From Tidjanibacter sp. (lineage in GTDB: Bacteria > Bacteroidota > Bacteroidia > Bacteroidales > Rikenellaceae): a stretch of 10,084 nt of DNA. The DNA is taken from positions 1-10,084 of the forward strand of contig JAFNVE010000164.1 in assembly GCA_017379955.1 (NCBI GenBank). Direction: 5' to 3'. The notes under the pieces were generated by a model that was given only the letters and a program-made list of their open reading frames with translations, did no database searches and was not told where the DNA came from. A program made the translations under genes and the position numbers. This document shows, piece by piece, positions 6,090 through 10,084 of this stretch. How positions within the stretch are numbered: position 1 is the stretch's first letter; each line of letters begins with the position of its first letter.

Positions 6090-6213
6090 AAAAAAGCTGT
6101 CTGGCTGGTGATTTTGGTGTTGGAGCAGTTTTTGTGTCGCTCACATACGCTAAGTATGCTTCGCTTCCCCAAAAACTACTCCGCCTAAAAATCCCTCAGC
6201 CATACGACTTTTT
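6090..6213. repeat. ~124-base imperfect hairpin after the small membrane protein
   Basis: The left arm from 6090 (AAAAAAG, then TGGCTG at 6102-6107, GATTTT, GGAG, AGTTTTTG) pairs in reverse order with the right arm (CAAAAACT, CTCC, AAAATC, CAGCCA at 6197-6202, CTTTTT at 6208-6213). The outermost 17 bases of each arm agree at 14 positions. The apex is CATAC (6144-6148) / GTATG (6154-6158) with loop GCTAA. It begins four bases after the stop codon at 6086. Length, placement after a stop and apex resemble 3434-3556. The right part is shared with the tandem repeat at 6179-6358. Confidence 0.72.
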
Positions 6214-6358
6214 AAGGTAGTGAGGGTTGGGATTGTAAGAGGCAAAAAAGAAAAGCATCTGTGATGCCTCCGCCTAAAAATCCCTCAGCCATACGACTTT
6301 ATAAGGTAGTGAGGGTTGGGGTTGTAAGATAAAAAAATAAGAAAAGCGCCTGTAACGC
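6179..6358 (+). repeat. Two tandem copies of an ~89-base repeat
   Basis: Positions 6179-6240 and 6268-6329 are 62-base direct copies with two mismatches. Each is followed by a less conserved A-rich segment and a small stem: GCATC-TGT-GATGC at 6255-6267, and a weaker GCGCC/AACGC version before 6359. Each 62-base part also holds CCCTCA/TGAGGG inverted ends. Copy 1 overlaps the right arm of the long hairpin, so the region seems to have grown by duplication of part of that element. No gene fits here, and I see no TAnnTTTG promoter for mutL in it. Confidence 0.85.
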
Positions 6359-6404
6359 TAATAGTGAGAAACAATAATTATAGCAAGATAGAGATAGGAT
6401 AACT

Positions 6405-8255
6405 ATGGCCAACATCTCGAAAATCAAACTACTACCCGATGTGGTGGCTAATCAGATAGCAGCGGGCGAGGTTGTACTCGGTCCCGCTTCTGTCGTTAAG
6501 GAGATGGTCGAGAACTCGGTCGATGCTGGTGCGGAGAGTGTGATTGTCAATTACCGCGATGGCGGTCGTGAGTTGTTGCAGATTATTGACGATGGCGAGG
6601 GTATGTCGCCCGTCGATGCACGATTGGCTTTCGACAAGCACGCCACCAGCAAGATTTCCTCGGCTGAGGATATCTACCGTCTGCACACCTTCGGTTTTCG
6701 TGGTGAGGCGTTGGCCTCTATTGCTGCGGTGGCGCGTGTCGAACTCTCCACTCGCAGAGAGGATGACGAACTCGGCACTGAGGTAGTGATTGAGGGTAGT
6801 CGTTTTATTGAGAGTCATCCCAAGGCGTGTGCTAAGGGCTCGTCTTTTATGGTGAAGAATCTCTTCTACAACCTCCCTGCGCGTCGTCGTGCTTTGGAGG
6901 CCAAGAGTAGCAGTGCGCTGTCGCGTGCGCTGACCGATGAGTTCCAGCGAGTTGCACTCTGCCATCCCGAGGTGGCTTTTTCGTTGTATAGCAACGACTC
7001 GCCACTCTATAATCTGCCTGCTTCCAACCTCAAACAGCGTATTGTTGGGGTGGTGGGCAAGCGTTTTGCCAAAGATTTGTTGGAGGTAAATACCTCGACC
7101 ACTATCGTCAAGGTGGAGGGTTTTGTGGGTGCTCCCGATGGTGCGGTACAAAAGGGCGCAAAGCAATTTTTGTTTGTCAATGGCCGCTACTTTCGCTCCC
7201 CATATCTCGGCAAGGCAATCATGCAGGCCTACGAGAAACTTATCCCCGCAGGTAGTCAGCCCTCGTGGTTCTTGTATCTCACCGTCGATACCGAGGAGGT
7301 CGATGTGAATATCTCGCCCCAGAAGACCGAGATTCACTTCCTGCGTGGTGCAGAGATTTGGCAGATTATCAATGCCGCTGTGCGTGAGGCACTTGCCAAG
7401 CGTGGTGCGGTGCCTATGATGGATTTTGACACCTCGCAAGAGTTCTATATTCCCCCTGTTGGTAGCAGCGAGCGTCCGCGCGAACTCGTTGAGCCTCGCT
7501 CTACGTTGCACACAGACTATAATCCCTTTTCGCCCCGATATTCTACTCCCCGAGTTGGCTCTACCGCATCGATAGCCGACTTTGATATGCCCTACGAGGC
7601 AGGCTCTGAGAGCGATGAGTTTAGTCGCTTTGATAGCTCGACAATGGAGTTTATCGAGAGTGGCGCAGAGGAGCAACCCGCACTCTTTGAGGATAAGGGG
7701 TATAAAGGTATGCTCCCGATGTCGGGCGGTTATGTGGCAACCACTCTGCGCGGAGAGCTGGCTATTGTCAATCTGTCGCGAGCAAGAGAGGCGATTCTGT
7801 ATAAACGATATCTGCAAATGCTCTCGTCGGATAGTTCTGTCAGTCAGGCACTTTTGTTCCCTGAGCGTGTGGTGCTGTCGAGCGACGATGTCACTTTGGC
7901 GGCGGAGCACTTTGACGATTTGAGCCGTTTTGGTTTTGAGTTTACGGCTGTCGATGAGAATACTTTGGAGTTCTCAGCCCTGCCTGCCGATGTGAGTGTG
8001 GGTGAGTTGTCGGATATTCTCTACGATATTATCGACCGATTGAGGGACGATATAGAACTCTCCACCACCGAGCGCAGAGAGCGTATGGCTGCTATGCTTG
8101 CAGGGCGTGGCGAGGCTAAGGAACTCTCAGAGGGTGAGCAACTTGCCATCTTGGAGGCTATGGAGGGTGGCGAAGGTTACTCATTTACTGCCGATGGCCG
8201 AGCAGTAGTTAAGATTGTTGGTCGCGAGGAGTTGCGAACAATGTTTTCGAGATAA
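6405..8255 (+). CDS. mutL: MutL, DNA mismatch repair protein
   Basis: MutL couples mismatch recognition by MutS to strand removal. The 616-residue product has the full N-terminal GHKL ATPase: ANQIAAGEVV (15-24), KEMVENSVDAGA (32-43) with the expected general base E33 and N37, IDDGEGM (61-67), HATSKI (79-84) and GFRGEAL (97-103). VNGRYFRSP (258-266) and SPQKTEI (304-310) complete the transducer domain. A poorly conserved linker (about 340-430) leads to a C-terminal dimerisation domain. Odd points: GPASVV replaces the usual RPASVV (G26), and S304 stands where HP is usual. In the C-terminal domain the DQHA(X)2E(X)4E position reads NLSRAREAILYK, and the CPHGRP position reads FTADGRAV, so the nuclease metal site appears absent, while QALLFP (481-486) is kept. 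ATG 6405 gives the standard N-terminus. The rhomboid gene follows 12 bases downstream. Confidence 0.96.
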   Translation: MANISKIKLLPDVVANQIAAGEVVLGPASVVKEMVENSVDAGAESVIVNYRDGGRELLQIIDDGEGMSPVDARLAFDKHATSKISSAEDIYRLHTFGFRGEALASIAAVARVELSTRREDDELGTEVVIEGSRFIESHPKACAKGSSFMVKNLFYNLPARRRALEAKSSSALSRALTDEFQRVALCHPEVAFSLYSNDSPLYNLPASNLKQRIVGVVGKRFAKDLLEVNTSTTIVKVEGFVGAPDGAVQKGAKQFLFVNGRYFRSPYLGKAIMQAYEKLIPAGSQPSWFLYLTVDTEEVDVNISPQKTEIHFLRGAEIWQIINAAVREALAKRGAVPMMDFDTSQEFYIPPVGSSERPRELVEPRSTLHTDYNPFSPRYSTPRVGSTASIADFDMPYEAGSESDEFSRFDSSTMEFIESGAEEQPALFEDKGYKGMLPMSGGYVATTLRGELAIVNLSRAREAILYKRYLQMLSSDSSVSQALLFPERVVLSSDDVTLAAEHFDDLSRFGFEFTAVDENTLEFSALPADVSVGELSDILYDIIDRLRDDIELSTTERRERMAAMLAGRGEAKELSEGEQLAILEAMEGGEGYSFTADGRAVVKIVGREELRTMFSR

Positions 8256-8267
8256 AAATTGAGAGAT

Positions 8268-8945
8268 ATGAATATGGGAATGAGAGGGAGTGTCAATATG
8301 CCTCCCGTGGTGAAGAACTTGTTGATTGTTAATGTAATAGTCTTCCTGGCGCAGACTATTCTGCCTCTCCCTTTGCGTGAGGGTCTGTTGGAGTATGGTG
8401 CGCTGCACTTCTGGAAGTATGAGCACTTCTTCCCCTACCAGATTTTTACCTATATGTTTATGCACGCCGATATCAGCCACCTCTTCTTCAATATGTTTGC
8501 GCTGTGGATGTTCGGCCGAATTGTCGAGTACGACCTCGGTAGCCGCCGCTTCTTGCTCTACTATTTGGTGTGCGGTATGGGTGCGGGCTTGATTCAGCTT
8601 GGCGTGCAGAGTGTTGAGTGGAGTGTTTTGGCTGCTCAGGGTGTTGTACCTCAGAGCCTCTCGATGATGCGAGTGCTGTATAGCACAACCATTGGTGCGT
8701 CGGGTGCTGTGTTTGGTATTCTGCTGGCTTACGGTATGATTCATCCCAATAATGTTATTATGCTGATGTTCCCGCCCATTGCGCTGAAAGCCAAGTGGTT
8801 TGTGGTGATTTATGGTGCTGTCGAACTCTTTGCGGGTGTGGCAGGCACGGGTGGTACTGTGGCTCACTTTGCCCACCTGGGCGGTATGCTCTTCGGCTGG
8901 CTCCTGCTCCGCTATTGGAAGAAAAAACGCGAAATTTTTTACTAA
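8268..8945 (+). CDS. Rhomboid-family intramembrane serine protease
   Basis: Rhomboids cut transmembrane helices of other proteins inside the membrane using a Ser-His pair. The 225-residue product has about six hydrophobic segments. The key residues are HADISHLFFN (H66, H71, N75, the HxxxxHxxxN loop/oxyanion motif), the nucleophile motif GASGAVFG (S145) and AHLGG with the catalytic H203. All are present, so it should be active; its substrate is unknown. I chose ATG 8268, 12 bases after the mutL stop. A TTG at 8259 extends the frame by three residues but is a less usual start. The N-terminal PPVVKNLLIVNVIVF is typical of the Bacteroidota branch. It is co-directional and tightly spaced with mutL and the gene at 8970, suggesting one operon. 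Confidence 0.93.
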   Translation: MNMGMRGSVNMPPVVKNLLIVNVIVFLAQTILPLPLREGLLEYGALHFWKYEHFFPYQIFTYMFMHADISHLFFNMFALWMFGRIVEYDLGSRRFLLYYLVCGMGAGLIQLGVQSVEWSVLAAQGVVPQSLSMMRVLYSTTIGASGAVFGILLAYGMIHPNNVIMLMFPPIALKAKWFVVIYGAVELFAGVAGTGGTVAHFAHLGGMLFGWLLLRYWKKKREIFY

Positions 8946-8969
8946 ACATCTGACAAACCCCAACCCACT

Positions 8970-10084
8970 ATGGCAGACTATGGATATTATGGCTCGGCTC
9001 CACGCGAGGAGCGTCGCAAGAGCAGCCTTCTTGGTCGTCTCTTCGACCTGTTGATGCTGCTTGTTACTTGGGCAGCATCGCTGTCGTTGCTCTTGGCTCT
9101 CTTCTCGCAGGTGGTCAATCCCAATAGTATCTCGTGGCTCTCATTTTTTGGGTTGGTCTATCCTATTATCTATCTTGTCTGTTTCGGTTGCGCCCTCTAT
9201 TGGATTGTGCGCTGGCGCAGACACTTTTTCCTTGCTCTGCTGGTGCTCGTTATCGGCTTCGGAGGTTCCAAACGATTCTTCGATCCTCAGTTCAGACGTG
9301 TCTATGAGGGTAGCCAAGAGGATGTGCGTACCGACTTGAAGGTGATGACCTACAATGTCTTGGGCTTTAATAAACAGTTGGATGTCCCCGAAACATCCAC
9401 TGCCCAACTTGTAGCCCGATTGGCAGACTCTGCGCGTGTGGATATCCTCTGTATGCAGGAGTTTGTCTATAACGAGAAGAATATCACTACCTTTGCCGAT
9501 GAGGCTCCCCGACTGCAATACAATGTTTTCCATAATATGGATAAACGCATTGCGGGTAATAACGGACAGGGTATTGTGATTATGAGTGCCTATCCTATTG
9601 TGCGTCACGATATTGTCGATTGCGACTCTACCTTTATGCGCTCCCTCTGGGCCGATGTGCGTATCGGTGCTGATACGGTGCGCGTTGTGGCAAACCACCT
9701 GCAATCGACCTCCATTACCAAGGAGGATAGGGCGCACACGCTCACCCCGCAGATTGTTGCCGACTCTATGCGCGAGGAACGACTCACCGAACTTGCGGGG
9801 CGCCTTGCTAAGAACTACGCTATCCGCGCAAATCAGGCCGATAGCCTTGCCCGGTTTGTTGCCGTCTCGCCATATCCGACTATTGTCTGTGGTGATTTTA
9901 ACGACACGCCCATATCCTATGTCTACCACCGCGTGGCTAAGGATATGACCGACACCTTTGTTATGCGCAAGGAGGGCAGAAATGCAACCTTTGACGGATT
10001 TTTGAACATTTTCCGTATCGATTATATCTTTGTTGGCGAGGGTGCACAGCCCGATAAAAAGCGCAAGAAGGATAACACTGCCGA
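8970..10084 (+). CDS. EEP-family membrane hydrolase, 3' end missing
   Basis: The frame from ATG 8970 is open to the window edge (371 complete codons). An N-terminal tail rich in charged residues is followed by three hydrophobic segments (about 24-46, 56-79 and 85-98), then an endonuclease/exonuclease/phosphatase fold. Its metal and catalytic motifs are visible in order: MTYNVLGFN (N129), MQEF (E164), NHLQS (H243), GDFNDTP (D309, N311) and RIDYIF (D351). The final SDHxP-type motif would lie just past the end. The family includes nucleases, phosphodiesterases and sphingomyelinases; the substrate here cannot be told. The hydrolase domain follows the third membrane segment, so it most likely faces the periplasm (inference from an odd number of helices). 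It starts 24 bases after the rhomboid gene and probably shares its transcript. In my recollection this pair is conserved next to each other in many Bacteroidales. Confidence 0.92.
   Translation, partial: MADYGYYGSAPREERRKSSLLGRLFDLLMLLVTWAASLSLLLALFSQVVNPNSISWLSFFGLVYPIIYLVCFGCALYWIVRWRRHFFLALLVLVIGFGGSKRFFDPQFRRVYEGSQEDVRTDLKVMTYNVLGFNKQLDVPETSTAQLVARLADSARVDILCMQEFVYNEKNITTFADEAPRLQYNVFHNMDKRIAGNNGQGIVIMSAYPIVRHDIVDCDSTFMRSLWADVRIGADTVRVVANHLQSTSITKEDRAHTLTPQIVADSMREERLTELAGRLAKNYAIRANQADSLARFVAVSPYPTIVCGDFNDTPISYVYHRVAKDMTDTFVMRKEGRNATFDGFLNIFRIDYIFVGEGAQPDKKRKKDNTA

Noticed and set aside
6179..6358. Possible CRISPR array
   Set aside because: There are only two copies, the unit is ~62 bases, the intervening segment is itself partly repeated, and no cas genes are present.
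6432..7910. 492-residue open frame on the minus strand
   Set aside because: It lies entirely antisense to mutL, whose ATPase motifs are unmistakable. The antisense frame is rich in His, Arg and Thr and shows no domain; it is a by-product of codon use.
8259..8267. TTG start for the rhomboid gene
   Set aside because: ATG 8268 is in frame nine bases later, with better spacing from the mutL stop; TTG starts are rare.

Overview
The window looks like a chromosomal segment of a member of the Bacteroidota, most likely order Bacteroidales. Three observations support this. Promoter-like sites fit the group's TTTG / TAnnTTTG consensus with 19-base spacing. Genes lack strong Shine-Dalgarno sequences. 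The gene content includes a TonB-dependent beta-barrel protein with a carboxypeptidase-regulatory-like N-terminal domain, and a mutL - rhomboid - EEP-hydrolase cluster. MutL resembles what I remember of Rikenellaceae/Alistipes, but I cannot fix the genus by reading alone.

Layout. Positions 1-158 hold the 5' end of an unrecognised minus-strand gene, with its promoter facing left. A second promoter facing right leads to a small exported protein built on 11-residue repeats (297-644), closed by a good intrinsic terminator. The 354-base gap at 645-998 holds that terminator, two promoters with textbook spacing, a run of nine G, and a doubled TGATATCA palindrome at the expected transcription start; I see nothing notable at 701-772. 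It leads into an 812-residue outer-membrane beta-barrel protein (999-3437).

Positions 3438-3918 are packed with structure: a ~123-base imperfect hairpin, a terminator, a promoter, tRNA-Gln(CTG), a second terminator, and a short region with inverted repeats before grpE. GrpE (3919-4524) and DnaJ (4539-5705) form a two-gene chaperone operon; dnaK is not in the window.

A small charged, tail-anchored-looking protein (5754-6086) follows. The 318-base gap at 6087-6404 contains a second ~124-base imperfect hairpin and a two-copy ~89-base tandem repeat. Next come mutL (6405-8255), a rhomboid protease (8268-8945) and an endonuclease/exonuclease/phosphatase-family membrane protein (8970 to the window end, cut off). 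These three are closely spaced and probably co-transcribed.

Most genes are ordinary housekeeping genes. The less usual material is the 11-residue-repeat protein, the pair of long hairpins placed directly after stop codons, the receptor leader (tandem promoters, G tract, palindrome pair), and a MutL whose C-terminal nuclease motifs are missing. I saw no CRISPR array, transposase, prophage gene or defence system.
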